This document shows, one piece after another, positions 27,425-36,406 of a stretch of 64,000 nt of DNA. Both the position numbers and the translations under genes were made by a program. Origin of the DNA: Lachnospiraceae bacterium NC2008 (GTDB taxonomy: Bacteria > Bacillota > Clostridia > Lachnospirales > Lachnospiraceae); the NCBI GenBank assembly GCA_000687675.1, contig JHWS01000003.1, forward strand, positions 248,001-312,000. Reading direction: 5' to 3'. Below the pieces are notes generated by a model that did no database searches, was not told the origin of the DNA, and was given only the letters and a program-made list of their open reading frames with translations. Every line of letters begins with the position of its first letter. The first letter of the stretch is position 1.

Positions 27425-27453
27425 TTGAGAAAAAGAATCATAAGTGCTAGAAT
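27425..27453 (+). promoter_or_regulatory. Sigma-A promoter of trkAH
   Basis: TTGAGA (27425-27430), 17 bases, TAGAAT (27448-27453), 41 bases ahead of the trkA ATG. Confidence 0.65.
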
Positions 27454-27494
27454 AATGTAATTGTAGATATTAATTTATCAGTGGGAGAACGAAT

Positions 27495-28856
27495 ATGAAA
27501 ATTATCATTGTTGGATGTGGTAAAGTTGGTAGAACTCTTATAGATCAGCTTTCACACGAGTCACATGATATAACAGTTATCGATCATGATACAAGTCAGA
27601 TTAACGAGATAACATCTACATATGATGTTATGGGTGTTGTAGGTAATGGCGCCAGTTACAAAGTTTTAGACGATGCAGGAATCCGCAATGCTGACCTTCT
27701 TATTGCAGTTACTGAATCTGACGAGATTAACCTTCTTAGCTGTCTTTTTGCAAGAAAGGCAGGTATCAAGAATACTATTGCCAGAGTTAGAAATCCTCAG
27801 TACGAAGAGGAAGTTAATTATATTAAAGATGAACTTGGTCTTTCTCTTATTATTAATCCGGAGCACGCTGCTGCATCTGAGATTGCAAGAATCTTAAGAT
27901 TTCCATCTGCTACTAAGATTGAAACTTTTGATAAGGGAAGAGTTGAACTTATAACATTTACAGTAGAGTCGGGTTCAAAGATTAATGGTATGAACCTTAT
28001 TGATATAGCAAACCTTACTAAGGCTAAGGTTCTTATCTGCGCCGTTATGCGTGGAGACGAAGTTCTTATTCCTAATGGACGTTTCGTTATTGAAGAGAAC
28101 GACAAGGTTTCTATTATTACTACCAGCCAGGATGCCAAGGGCTTCTTTAAGAAGATAGGTTATGATACTCATCAGGTGAAAAATGCCATGATAGCAGGTG
28201 GTGGTAAGATTGCCTACTATCTTGCAAAGGAACTTGATTCATCAGGCATAGACGTTAAGATTCTTGATTGGGACGAGGAAAGATGTGAAACACTTAGCGA
28301 GCTTCTTCCTAAGGCAACTATTATCAACGGAGATGTTTCTAATCAGGACGTTCTTATTGAAGAGGGTATCGATCGTACAGATTCTTTCGTGGCGTTAACT
28401 GGTATTGATGAGACCAATGTCTTCCTTACATTATTTGCAAAGCAAAGATCTAGTGCAAAGGTTATAACAAAGATAAATCGTATCAACTTCAATGATGTTG
28501 TTACATCTTTCAACCTAGGTTCTGTAATCAGTCCTAAAGAAATTACAGCAGATACTATTGTTAGCTATGTTAGAGCTAAACAGAATGTTATTGGTTCTAA
28601 CGTTGAGACATTATATAACATCGTTCAGGGCAAGGTTGAGGCCCTTGAATTCAAGATTACAGCTAACAGTGAAGTTCTTAATAAGCCACTTATGGAACTT
28701 GATATTAAGAAGAACATTCTTATCGGTTGTATCAATAGAAATGGAAAGCCTATTATCCCTAACGGTCAGAGCCAGATTCTTAAGGGTGACAAGGTTATAG
28801 TTGTTACAACAGAAACAGGACTTAATAACTTTAGCGATATATTTGTTAAGCAATAA
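27495..28856 (+). CDS. trkA: Trk potassium-uptake regulatory subunit TrkA
   Basis: This 453-residue cytoplasmic protein has the double arrangement RCK_N-RCK_C-RCK_N-RCK_C. The first Rossmann domain starts MKIIIVGCGKVGRTL with the NAD-binding glycines. The second begins near residue 231 with AMIAGGGKIAYYLAKEL. The RCK_C parts lie near 145-220 and 370-450. It binds nucleotides and gates the TrkH channel encoded 13 bases downstream. RCK_C domains are c-di-AMP targets in several Firmicutes, and a c-di-AMP synthase is in the same window; the link here is inference. Confidence 0.95.
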   Translation: MKIIIVGCGKVGRTLIDQLSHESHDITVIDHDTSQINEITSTYDVMGVVGNGASYKVLDDAGIRNADLLIAVTESDEINLLSCLFARKAGIKNTIARVRNPQYEEEVNYIKDELGLSLIINPEHAAASEIARILRFPSATKIETFDKGRVELITFTVESGSKINGMNLIDIANLTKAKVLICAVMRGDEVLIPNGRFVIEENDKVSIITTSQDAKGFFKKIGYDTHQVKNAMIAGGGKIAYYLAKELDSSGIDVKILDWDEERCETLSELLPKATIINGDVSNQDVLIEEGIDRTDSFVALTGIDETNVFLTLFAKQRSSAKVITKINRINFNDVVTSFNLGSVISPKEITADTIVSYVRAKQNVIGSNVETLYNIVQGKVEALEFKITANSEVLNKPLMELDIKKNILIGCINRNGKPIIPNGQSQILKGDKVIVVTTETGLNNFSDIFVKQ

Positions 28857-28869
28857 ATAGGTAGAGAAG

Positions 28870-30312
28870 ATGAATTTCGGTATTATATTTAACATACTAG
28901 GATGGATTATTTCCATAGAAGGGGCCTTTATGATACTTCCTGGCCTCTGCGGTATTATATATGGTGAAGACAGCTGGTTATACTTTATAGCAACAGCTGT
29001 TGTTACTCTTATACTTGGTATCATTCTTATTAAGAGAAAGCCAAAGAGCCAGCAGTTCTTTACAAAAGAAGGATTTGCTATTGTAGGTCTTGGCTGGGTT
29101 CTTATGTCTGCCATAGGAGCAGTTCCTCTTTATCTAAGCAGACAGATTCCATTTTATATAGATGCATTATTTGAAGTAGTATCCGGTTTTACGACAACAG
29201 GTGCAAGTATATGTCCTGATGTTGAAGCACTTGACCATGCAGTGAATCTTTGGAGATGTTTTACTCACTGGATTGGCGGTATGGGTGTACTGGTATTTCT
29301 TCTTACTATACTTCCTATGGCCGGTGGCAATACTATGAATCTTATGAAAGCAGAGTCACCTGGACCATCTGTTGGAAAGCTTGTTCCTAAGATTAGAGAT
29401 TCTGCCAAGATTCTTTATTTTATATATTTTGGCATGACCATACTTCAGTTTATTCTACTTGTATGTGCAGGTATGCCGGTTTTTGATTCTATCTGTACAT
29501 CCTTTGGTACAGCAGGAACCGGTGGATATGGTATCAAATGTTCCAGCATCGGTGGCTATAGTCCGACGATTCAATGGATAGTTACCATATTTATGATTCT
29601 TTACGGAGTTAACTTTAACTTCTACTTCTTCCTTCTTCTTGGAAAGAACAAGAAGGAAGCATTTAAGATAGAAGAAGTCAGGTGGTATATCGGAATTATC
29701 CTGGTTTCCATCGGCATTATCGTTTGGAATATACATGGTATGTACTCAAGCTTAAGCCATGCGGTCAGAGATGCATCTTTTACTGTTGGATCGGTTATCA
29801 CAACAACAGGATTTGCTACTGCTGATTTTGGTACCTGGCCGGTTCTTTCGCAAACCTTGCTTGTTATAATTATGTTTTGCGGTGCTTGTGCCGGCTCTAC
29901 AGGTGGTGGTATCAAGGTATCGCGAATTATGATTATACTACGCGCTGTTAAGTATGAAATAGATTCATTTGTCCACCCAAGAAGTGTCAAGGTTATGCGT
30001 ATGGATGGTAAACCGGTGGAGAAGGATACTATAAGAGCAGCTATTATGTTTATGTCTGTATATGTAATGGTATTTACCATATCCATATTTGTAGTAGCTT
30101 TTGACGGATTTGACCTGGTTACTAATTTTACATCGGTAACTGCAACATTCAACAATATAGGGCCGGGACTATCTTTGGTAGGGCCTACAGGTAACTATGC
30201 TTCATTCTCCATCTTGTCTAAAATTGTCTTTATATTTGACATGCTGGCAGGCAGACTTGAGCTCTTCCCAATTCTTATTCTCTGCTCTCCAGCACTTTGG
30301 AAAAAGAGATAA
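28870..30312 (+). CDS. trkH: Potassium-uptake protein TrkH
   Basis: This 480-residue integral membrane protein of the TrkH/KtrB superfamily has four pore-loop repeats. The segments FEVVSGFTTTGAS, TSFGTAGTGGYG, GSVITTTGFATADF and TATFNNIGPG carry the selectivity-filter glycines. It forms the potassium-conducting pore controlled by TrkA. No obvious terminator follows; 30313-30483 contains only a possible weak promoter for nfnA. Confidence 0.96.
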   Translation: MNFGIIFNILGWIISIEGAFMILPGLCGIIYGEDSWLYFIATAVVTLILGIILIKRKPKSQQFFTKEGFAIVGLGWVLMSAIGAVPLYLSRQIPFYIDALFEVVSGFTTTGASICPDVEALDHAVNLWRCFTHWIGGMGVLVFLLTILPMAGGNTMNLMKAESPGPSVGKLVPKIRDSAKILYFIYFGMTILQFILLVCAGMPVFDSICTSFGTAGTGGYGIKCSSIGGYSPTIQWIVTIFMILYGVNFNFYFFLLLGKNKKEAFKIEEVRWYIGIILVSIGIIVWNIHGMYSSLSHAVRDASFTVGSVITTTGFATADFGTWPVLSQTLLVIIMFCGACAGSTGGGIKVSRIMIILRAVKYEIDSFVHPRSVKVMRMDGKPVEKDTIRAAIMFMSVYVMVFTISIFVVAFDGFDLVTNFTSVTATFNNIGPGLSLVGPTGNYASFSILSKIVFIFDMLAGRLELFPILILCSPALWKKR

Positions 30313-30483
30313 TTACCGGGAAAAATATTCAAATTTATAATAATATTCCTATAAATCATGTGGATTACTGATTATTTTTAGAGGATTTTTAGTGTCCAAA
30401 CTAGATTAGATGTGATATTATAGGCACGATGTACATTTTTTGTGCAGTTGATTATTAATAGTTATGTTAAGGAAGGAAAAGAA

Positions 30484-31362
30484 ATGTTTAAGATTTTAAG
30501 GGCAGAAGAACTTACTGAGAATATATTTCTTATGGAAGTTGAAGCTAAGAGAGTAGCAGCACATTGCTTACCTGGACAGTTCGTTATTGTCAGAGGTAGC
30601 GAGGATGGAGAGCGTATTCCTCTTACTATCTGTGATTATGATAGAGAGAAGGGAACAATCACTATAGTATTCCAGATTGTTGGTCAGGGAACATTGTTCT
30701 TATCAAACCTCAAGGCTGGAGATAGCTTTACTGATTTTGTTGGACCTCTTGGATGCCCTTCAGAATTCTGTGATGAAGATATAGAGTCACTTAAGAAGAA
30801 GTCAATCCTCTTCGTAGCAGGTGGTGTTGGTACAGCTCCAGTATATCCACAGGTTAAGTGGCTTAAGGAACATGGTGTTAATGCTGACGTTGTAGTTGGT
30901 GCTAAGACTAAGAGTATCCTTATTCTTGAGAAAGAGATGGAAGCGGTTGCTGGTAATCTCTATGTAACAACAGATGATGGTTCATATGGCAGAAGCGGTA
31001 TGGTAACTAAGACTGTAGAAGACCTTGTAGCAGAAGGTAAGAAATATGATGTCTGCGTAACTATAGGTCCTATGATTATGATGAAGTTCGTATGTAAGCT
31101 TACAGAGAAGCTTGGTATTCCAACAGTTGTATCTCTTAACCCTATTATGGTTGATGGTACAGGTATGTGTGGTGCTTGCCGAGTTACAGTTGGTGATGAA
31201 GTTAAGTTTGCATGTGTTGATGGTCCAGAATTCGATGGCCACAAAGTAAACTTTGATGAAGCTATGCGTCGTCAGACACTTTACAAGACAGAAGAAGGAA
31301 GAGCATTCCTCGCTGCTAAAGAAGGCGACACACATCACGGTGGCTGCGGTAACTGCAACTAA
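30484..31362 (+). CDS. nfnA: NfnA-like NADH-binding flavin subunit
   Basis: This 292-residue protein of the dihydroorotate-dehydrogenase electron-transfer/sulfide-dehydrogenase family has an FAD domain (about 1-100, with RIPLTICDYD), an NAD domain starting FVAGGVGTAPVYP, and a [2Fe-2S] site formed by the cysteines in GTGMCGACRVTVG and KFACVDGPEF. With the next gene it forms NADH-dependent ferredoxin:NADP oxidoreductase (Nfn), an electron-bifurcating enzyme. Start choice: AAGGAAGGAAAAGAA directly precedes ATG 30484, whereas an upstream ATG at 30442 adds a non-conserved extension. It could also be annotated as the small subunit of glutamate synthase; the pair order favours Nfn. Confidence 0.88.
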   Translation: MFKILRAEELTENIFLMEVEAKRVAAHCLPGQFVIVRGSEDGERIPLTICDYDREKGTITIVFQIVGQGTLFLSNLKAGDSFTDFVGPLGCPSEFCDEDIESLKKKSILFVAGGVGTAPVYPQVKWLKEHGVNADVVVGAKTKSILILEKEMEAVAGNLYVTTDDGSYGRSGMVTKTVEDLVAEGKKYDVCVTIGPMIMMKFVCKLTEKLGIPTVVSLNPIMVDGTGMCGACRVTVGDEVKFACVDGPEFDGHKVNFDEAMRRQTLYKTEEGRAFLAAKEGDTHHGGCGNCN

Positions 31363-31392
31363 TAGTGGACTAGAATATAAGGAGATATAGTA

Positions 31393-32784
31393 ATGGAAGT
31401 AGATGTTATGAAGAAAGTTCCTGTTAAAGAACAGGATCCAAAAGTAAGAGCAACTAATTTTGAAGAAGTTTGTCTTGGATATACAGCTGAAGAAGCAAAG
31501 TGCGAAGCATCAAGATGTATTAACTGTAAGAATGCACAGTGTATGAAGGGATGTCCTGTATCTATTAACATTCCAGGTTTCGTAGAGCAGGTTAAGAATG
31601 ATGATTTCGAAGCAGCTTATAAGATTATAAGCGAGTCTTCTGCACTTCCAGCAGTATGTGGTCGTGTATGTCCACAGGAAAGCCAGTGCGAAGGTAAATG
31701 CATCCGTGGTATCAAGGGAGAAGCAATCTCTATTGGTAAGCTTGAAAGATTCGTAGCTGACTGGGCTAGAGAGAATGGTATCAAGCCAGAAAAGACAGCT
31801 GCACCTAATGGTAAGAAGGTAGCTGTTATCGGTTCAGGTCCTGCAGGTCTTACATGTGCAGGTGACCTTGCTAAGCTTGGTTATGATGTAACAATCTTCG
31901 AAGCACTTCACAAAGCAGGTGGTGTTCTTGTTTACGGTATTCCAGAATTCCGTCTTCCTAAGGATGCAGTAGTTGCTAAGGAAATCGAGAACGTTAAGGC
32001 ACTTGGCGTTAAGATAGAAACAGACGTAGTTATCGGTAAGTCTACAACAGTAGATCAGCTTATGGAAGATGAAGGATTTGATGCTGTATTCATCGGCTCA
32101 GGTGCTGGACTTCCTAAGTTCATGGGTATCCCAGGAGAGAACTCTAACGGTGTATTCTCTGCTAACGAGTACCTTACAAGATCTAACCTTATGAAGGCAT
32201 TTAACGAAGATTCTAATACACCTATTATGAGAGGTAAGAAGGTAGCAGTAGTTGGTGGCGGTAACGTTGCTATGGATGCTGCCAGAACAGCTCTTAGACT
32301 TGGTGCTGAAGTACATATCGTTTATCGTAGATCAGAAGCTGAGCTTCCAGCCAGAGTTGAAGAAGTACATCACGCTAAAGAAGAAGGAGTTATCTTCGAT
32401 CTTCTTACTAATCCAACACAGATTCTTGCAGATGAGAATGGCTGGGTTAAGGGTATTGAATGTATCCGTATGGAACTTGGTGAGCCAGATGCATCTGGTA
32501 GACGTCGTCCAGTAGAAGTTGCTGGTTCTGAGTTTGTTATCGATGTTGATACAGTAATCATGTCACTTGGTACATCTCCTAACCCACTTATCTCTTCTAC
32601 AACAAAGGGACTTGAGATTAACGGTAGAAAGTGTATCGTTGCATCAGAAGACCTTGGTAAGACATCAAAAGATGGTGTATATGCCGGCGGTGATGCAGTT
32701 ACAGGTGCTGCTACAGTTATCCTTGCTATGGGTGCTGGTAAGGCAGGCGCTAAGGGTATTCACGAATATCTTTCAAACAAGTAA
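31393..32784 (+). CDS. nfnB: NfnB-like NADPH-binding subunit (GltD-type)
   Basis: This 463-residue protein of the NADPH-dependent glutamate synthase small-subunit family has [4Fe-4S] cysteines in the N-terminal motifs CINCKNAQCMKGCPV and CGRVCPQESQCEGKC. The FAD site is VIGSGPAGLTCAGDLAKLG and the NADPH site AVVGGGNVAMDAARTALRLG. No glutamate synthase large subunit is nearby, and the partner upstream is NfnA-like, so the Nfn transhydrogenase is the best call. It would balance NADH, NADPH and ferredoxin in a fermenter. Ribosome binding site is AAGGAGATA. Confidence 0.9.
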   Translation: MEVDVMKKVPVKEQDPKVRATNFEEVCLGYTAEEAKCEASRCINCKNAQCMKGCPVSINIPGFVEQVKNDDFEAAYKIISESSALPAVCGRVCPQESQCEGKCIRGIKGEAISIGKLERFVADWARENGIKPEKTAAPNGKKVAVIGSGPAGLTCAGDLAKLGYDVTIFEALHKAGGVLVYGIPEFRLPKDAVVAKEIENVKALGVKIETDVVIGKSTTVDQLMEDEGFDAVFIGSGAGLPKFMGIPGENSNGVFSANEYLTRSNLMKAFNEDSNTPIMRGKKVAVVGGGNVAMDAARTALRLGAEVHIVYRRSEAELPARVEEVHHAKEEGVIFDLLTNPTQILADENGWVKGIECIRMELGEPDASGRRRPVEVAGSEFVIDVDTVIMSLGTSPNPLISSTTKGLEINGRKCIVASEDLGKTSKDGVYAGGDAVTGAATVILAMGAGKAGAKGIHEYLSNK

Positions 32785-32801
32785 TTAACTAACTTAATGA
32801 T

Positions 32802-32833
32802 AAGAGCGGAGATATGAATCTCCGCTCTTTTGT
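32802..32833 (+). terminator. Terminator of nfnAB
   Basis: Perfect 12-bp stem AAGAGCGGAGAT/ATCTCCGCTCTT with loop ATGA, then TTTTGT. Confidence 0.92.
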
Positions 32834-32841
32834 GTTATAAT
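32833..32841 (+). promoter_or_regulatory. Extended -10 promoter of the 32920 gene
   Basis: TGTTATAAT: a TGN extension joined to a consensus -10 box immediately after the nfnAB terminator. No good -35 box. Confidence 0.45.
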
Positions 32842-32919
32842 ACATACGGGTTTAAGCGAAATTAGGGGCGTTTGTCCTCTATAACTATTACTCAAACAAT
32901 ATGAAATGAGGGTTATGCT

Positions 32920-34305
32920 ATGAGCAAAGAAGTTAAAGACGAGATTAAGGACGAAGTAAAAGAAGAAACTAAAGAAGAAATAAAAGAAGAAATCTCTGAA
33001 GAGGTTAAGGATAATAAAGTGGAAGACAAGAAGAAGTCAGTAGAGGATAATGTAGCTGACAATAAGAAAAATATCGATGAGAATAAGAAAGGCATCGATG
33101 CTAACCGTGAATTAATTAATACAAATAACGAGCTTATTAAAACTAATAGAAAGCTTATCTATGTTATGTATGGAATCATGATAGCAATCTGGATTGGTTC
33201 TGTAATAACAACAATCTACTTTATGACAAAGTACAACCATATTAACAAGGTTGTTAACGATAGAGGTAAGGGAACTATTGAAAGTAACATTATCGTAGGT
33301 GAGGATGCAGGTGGCAATGCAGGACTTGCTTATGCTAGTACAGAAGAGTCTCTTCCAATAGACCCAGAAGGCAGCAAGGCAGATGCTATCGCTGGTAAAG
33401 ATCAGTCAAGTGCTGATGCTAATAAGTATATGATTCACTTTACTGTAGGTGGTTACAGATTCTATGTTCCTAACGAGTACGAGTGTATGGCAGTTGAGAA
33501 TGTAGGTGTTATTATCTACAAGGCTGATTCATTCCAGATGAAGATTGTTGTTAAGGGTAGACCTTATGACGAAGTTGTTAATGATGAAGCAAGTATGAAG
33601 AAAGCTGCTGAGGCTGCTGGTGCAGAACTTACTTCTGAAATAACAGATGCAACAGTTAATAACAACAAATACACATTCTTTAGATGTAACATCAATGGCG
33701 ACGAGCATTTTGTAATTTATGGTTCAACTCCTGATGGCAAGTCACATACAGGTGGTCAGATAGAGATATTTGATAAGAAACTTTCTGATGAAGACTTACT
33801 TAACATATTCAACAGCGTAGCTGAGAATGCTGAAGTTGATGAGTCAGTTGTGGCAGCAAAGGATGATAAGGATCCAGCAAGACTTGATACAAGTTCAATT
33901 GAGTTTGGTGATACAACAGTTAAGTACAACGTTCCAGCAGGATTATACTACAGTGATACAATCACACATGATAACAATGTAGTTGAGACATTCTGGGATG
34001 AGACAACATTTGTAGAAGTTAACTTAACTGATAAGACAGACTACGAAGGACCTAAGTCATACGTTGAAGCTGATGGTGCTTCTACTATGGGAGATGACGA
34101 AGAAGTTCTTAGCGAGAAGGTAGGAGACAACAAGGTTTACTACTATATCAATGCCAGCAAGGGCTCAAGTGGTGGTAATAACCAGCATATATATGCAGCA
34201 TGCAGCATAGGAGATGATATTTTCCATGTAGCATATACTGTATATGAAAGCGATGAAGAGCTTACATTCGATGATGTAAAAGAGTTCTTCGAATTTACAA
34301 ACTAG
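32920..34305 (+). CDS. Membrane protein with highly charged N-terminal coiled coil
   Basis: This 461-residue protein is not assigned to a family. Residues 1-50 are almost only Lys, Glu, Asp and Val in a KDE-type repeat, and 50-85 continue as an Asn-rich coiled coil (NKKNIDENKKGIDANRE). One membrane helix follows (about 88-110), then a polar domain (about 150-461) with two similar beta-rich halves: one near 170-310 (MIHFTVGGYRFYVPNEYE) and one near 325-461 (TVKYNVPAGLYYS). The orientation implied is a cytoplasmic coiled coil and an external double domain. A terminator precedes it and cvfB follows after 20 bases. Confidence 0.75.
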   Translation: MSKEVKDEIKDEVKEETKEEIKEEISEEVKDNKVEDKKKSVEDNVADNKKNIDENKKGIDANRELINTNNELIKTNRKLIYVMYGIMIAIWIGSVITTIYFMTKYNHINKVVNDRGKGTIESNIIVGEDAGGNAGLAYASTEESLPIDPEGSKADAIAGKDQSSADANKYMIHFTVGGYRFYVPNEYECMAVENVGVIIYKADSFQMKIVVKGRPYDEVVNDEASMKKAAEAAGAELTSEITDATVNNNKYTFFRCNINGDEHFVIYGSTPDGKSHTGGQIEIFDKKLSDEDLLNIFNSVAENAEVDESVVAAKDDKDPARLDTSSIEFGDTTVKYNVPAGLYYSDTITHDNNVVETFWDETTFVEVNLTDKTDYEGPKSYVEADGASTMGDDEEVLSEKVGDNKVYYYINASKGSSGGNNQHIYAACSIGDDIFHVAYTVYESDEELTFDDVKEFFEFTN

Positions 34306-34325
34306 GATAATGACAGGAAATATTA

Positions 34326-35156
34326 ATGTATAAATTAGGCGAGATTCAAAATCTTAAAATATGTAAGAAGGTAGACTTTGGTGTATACCTGACGGATGAG
34401 GAAAGTGAGGACCGTGTCCTTCTTCCTAAGAAGCAGGTGCCAGAGGGAGCTGCTATAGGAGATACTATCGAAGTATTTCTCTATAAAGATTCTGAAGACA
34501 GGATGATAGCTACTACTGCTAAGCCACTTCTTACTATGGGTAAGCTTGCCAGACTTAAAGTTGCTCAGGTAGGTAAGATAGGAGCATTTCTTGACTGGGG
34601 ACTTGAAAAGGATTTATTTCTTCCTTTCAAGCAGCAGACTAAGAAGGTTAAAGAGGGAGATGAAGTATTAGTATCTCTTTATATAGATAAGAGCTCAAGA
34701 CTCTGCGCGACTATGAATGTTTATAAGAGTCTATCTAAAAAGTCTCCATATAAAACTGGAGATGAGGTTAAGGGTACTATCTATGAAAGCAGCGATAACT
34801 TTGGTTTATTCGTTGCAGTTGATGATCTCTATCAGGCTATTATCCCTAAGAAGGAGATGTACGGCGACTTAGAGATAGGCAAGGTGATAAGTGCCAGAGT
34901 TACTAGTCTTACAGATGATGGTAAGCTTAATCTTAGTGTTAGAGAGAAAGCCTACGTTCAGATGTACCCAGATATGGATAAGATTATGAACCTTCTTGAT
35001 TCATATAACGGAGTCCTTCCATTTACTGAGAAGGCTTCTAAGGAAGTTATCTACAGAGAAACGGGTATGAGTAAGAACGAGTTTAAGAGAGCAGTAGGTC
35101 ATCTTTATAAAGAAAGAAAGATTACTATTACTGACGGTAAGATTCGTAAAGCTTGA
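34326..35156 (+). CDS. cvfB: S1-domain RNA-binding protein, CvfB family
   Basis: This 276-residue protein has three S1-like modules (about 1-62, 68-132, 142-208) and a C-terminal winged helix (about 215-276, GMSKNEFKRAVGHLYKERKI), the layout of CvfB/YitL. In staphylococci CvfB influences virulence gene expression through RNA binding; in general the family is thought to affect RNA stability or translation. The start has the ribosome binding site AGGAAA. Confidence 0.9.
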   Translation: MYKLGEIQNLKICKKVDFGVYLTDEESEDRVLLPKKQVPEGAAIGDTIEVFLYKDSEDRMIATTAKPLLTMGKLARLKVAQVGKIGAFLDWGLEKDLFLPFKQQTKKVKEGDEVLVSLYIDKSSRLCATMNVYKSLSKKSPYKTGDEVKGTIYESSDNFGLFVAVDDLYQAIIPKKEMYGDLEIGKVISARVTSLTDDGKLNLSVREKAYVQMYPDMDKIMNLLDSYNGVLPFTEKASKEVIYRETGMSKNEFKRAVGHLYKERKITITDGKIRKA

Positions 35157-35180
35157 TGATTTCGTTTAAGGCAAATAAAA

Positions 35181-35217
35181 AAGCATAATCTGTTAATTCA
35201 GATTATGCTTCTTATTT
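35181..35217. terminator. Bidirectional terminator between cvfB and yjfB
   Basis: AAGCATAATCTG/CAGATTATGCTT with loop TTAATT. T-rich tails occur on both strands, so it can serve the plus-strand cvfB and the minus-strand yjfB. Confidence 0.9.
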
Positions 35218-35235
35218 TTTGTAAGTTATTCGAAT

Positions 35236-35427
35236 TTATACGGACACATCAAAGTTGCCGCCAATATGAGGGTTAACAGAATTTTCCATACTTGCAGCAT
35301 CCATCATCTTGAGTATGCCTGCACCTTCTATTTTCTGCTCGTCCATACTTTTACTAAGAACAGCAGTACCAACACTTGTAAGATTCTTTGACATCGCCAA
35401 ATTCATTGAAATCTGTGCTATATCCAT
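35236..35427 (-). CDS. yjfB: YjfB-like putative motility protein
   Basis: This 63-residue protein begins MDIAQISMNLAMSKN and contains VGTAVLSKSMD, the conserved pattern of the YjfB family. Members are small proteins annotated as putative motility factors and are often under flagellar control in Firmicutes. AAGGAGG precedes the ATG on the minus strand. It is a single-gene unit transcribed against both neighbours. A motility link is from family annotation; the window also holds flagellar rod genes. Confidence 0.8.
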   Translation of the reverse strand: MDIAQISMNLAMSKNLTSVGTAVLSKSMDEQKIEGAGILKMMDAASMENSVNPHIGGNFDVSV

Positions 35428-35459
35428 GTTAAACCTCCTTGCATCAATTTAGTATAATA

Positions 35460-35488
35460 ATTTTATTACATACATCATAATATATCAA
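35460..35488 (-). promoter_or_regulatory. Sigma-A-like promoter of yjfB
   Basis: On the minus strand: TTGATA, 17 bases, TAAAAT. No sigma-28 type (TAAA...GCCGATAA) sequence is seen. Confidence 0.5.
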
Positions 35489-35522
35489 TCTTAAAGATTA
35501 CTAAACCAAAGGAAAATTTTTT

Positions 35523-36218
35523 ATGCGAGAATACAGTATTATGGGTCTGCCTTTTAAGGAGTATCCACTTAAAGAAGCATCTGAATATTATAGAAGCCTT
35601 ATGAGAAGCCCGGGGATGCACCTTACATCCTTTATTTCTTACAATGAGATACTAGAGATAGTAGATAGCAAAATCTATCAAAAGTGGTTTGGGGCATTTG
35701 AATATATCATATCGCCTGATATGTACAGCGATAAGGAATCTGTAGATGATGTGAAGGCGTCGGACTTTCTAGATAACCTTCTTCGTGAGCTTATGGCTTC
35801 CAAGGCGGGGATATATCTTCTTTGCGATACCAAGGCCCACCTTGACAGCCTTAAGCAGGTTTTGGACAGGTACAGTACCATAGCTGAGAATACATTTAAT
35901 ATAGTTGGTGAAGATCTATATGACGAAGTAAACAAGGAAGCTATCTTTAATAGAATCAATGTTGAATGCCCGGTTATGATTATATCAACTATGACATTTG
36001 ACATGCAGGGCCACGTTATGATGGAGGGAAGAAAACTACTGTCAGCATCTGTATGGCTGGGACTTATACCTTCTGTTGTAGAAAATATCAAAAAAGGTAG
36101 ACATATCTGGGATATATCTTTTAAGACCAAATTCGAGTTTAGATGGCGCTTAGAGCGCTATCACAGGGAACACAAGAACCAATTAGTAAAAGTTAACGAA
36201 AAAAGAAAAAAGAGTTAA
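35523..36218 (+). CDS. WecG/TagA/CpsF-like (GT26) protein, divergent
   Basis: This 231-residue protein has the size and general order of the GT26 family: MGLPFKEYPLKEA at the start, a Rossmann-like middle with KAGIYLLCDTKAHLDSLKQ, and a WLGLIPSVVENIKKGRHIWD end that resembles the family's C-terminal region. GT26 enzymes add N-acetylmannosamine or related sugars to lipid-linked intermediates of teichoic acids or capsules. The usual GxPkQE-type catalytic stretch is not clear (it reads ISTMTFDMQG), so the enzyme may be inactive or specialised. It stands alone without glycan genes around it. Family call is tentative. Confidence 0.5.
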   Translation: MREYSIMGLPFKEYPLKEASEYYRSLMRSPGMHLTSFISYNEILEIVDSKIYQKWFGAFEYIISPDMYSDKESVDDVKASDFLDNLLRELMASKAGIYLLCDTKAHLDSLKQVLDRYSTIAENTFNIVGEDLYDEVNKEAIFNRINVECPVMIISTMTFDMQGHVMMEGRKLLSASVWLGLIPSVVENIKKGRHIWDISFKTKFEFRWRLERYHREHKNQLVKVNEKRKKS

Positions 36219-36362
36219 TCAGTAAAAATGTATAATAAAATAGGATTAAAACCTAGATTTTTTTGTGTATTTATATTAGAATGATGAATGGGTTTATAAA
36301 AACTATATCAATTACAAAATTAGGTATTGGCTATTTTGACTAATCAGGTAAAAAGAAGCCTT

Positions 36363-36383
36363 GAAAAATGCTAGTCATTTTTC
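36363..36383 (+). repeat. Hairpin just before the PucR-type regulator
   Basis: GAAAAATG, loop CTAGT, CATTTTTC, directly upstream of AGGAGG. It could act as a short terminator or affect ribosome access. The rest of 36219-36406 shows only A+T-rich sequence with a weak TAGG/CCTA hairpin and T run near 36242-36266. Confidence 0.45.
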
Positions 36384-36406
36384 TGAAAACACAGGAGGTA
36401 TTATTT

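Noticed and set aside
35428-35522. Sigma-28 flagellar promoter for yjfB
   Set aside because: No TAAA...GCCGATAA pattern on the minus strand; a sigma-A-like pair fits better.
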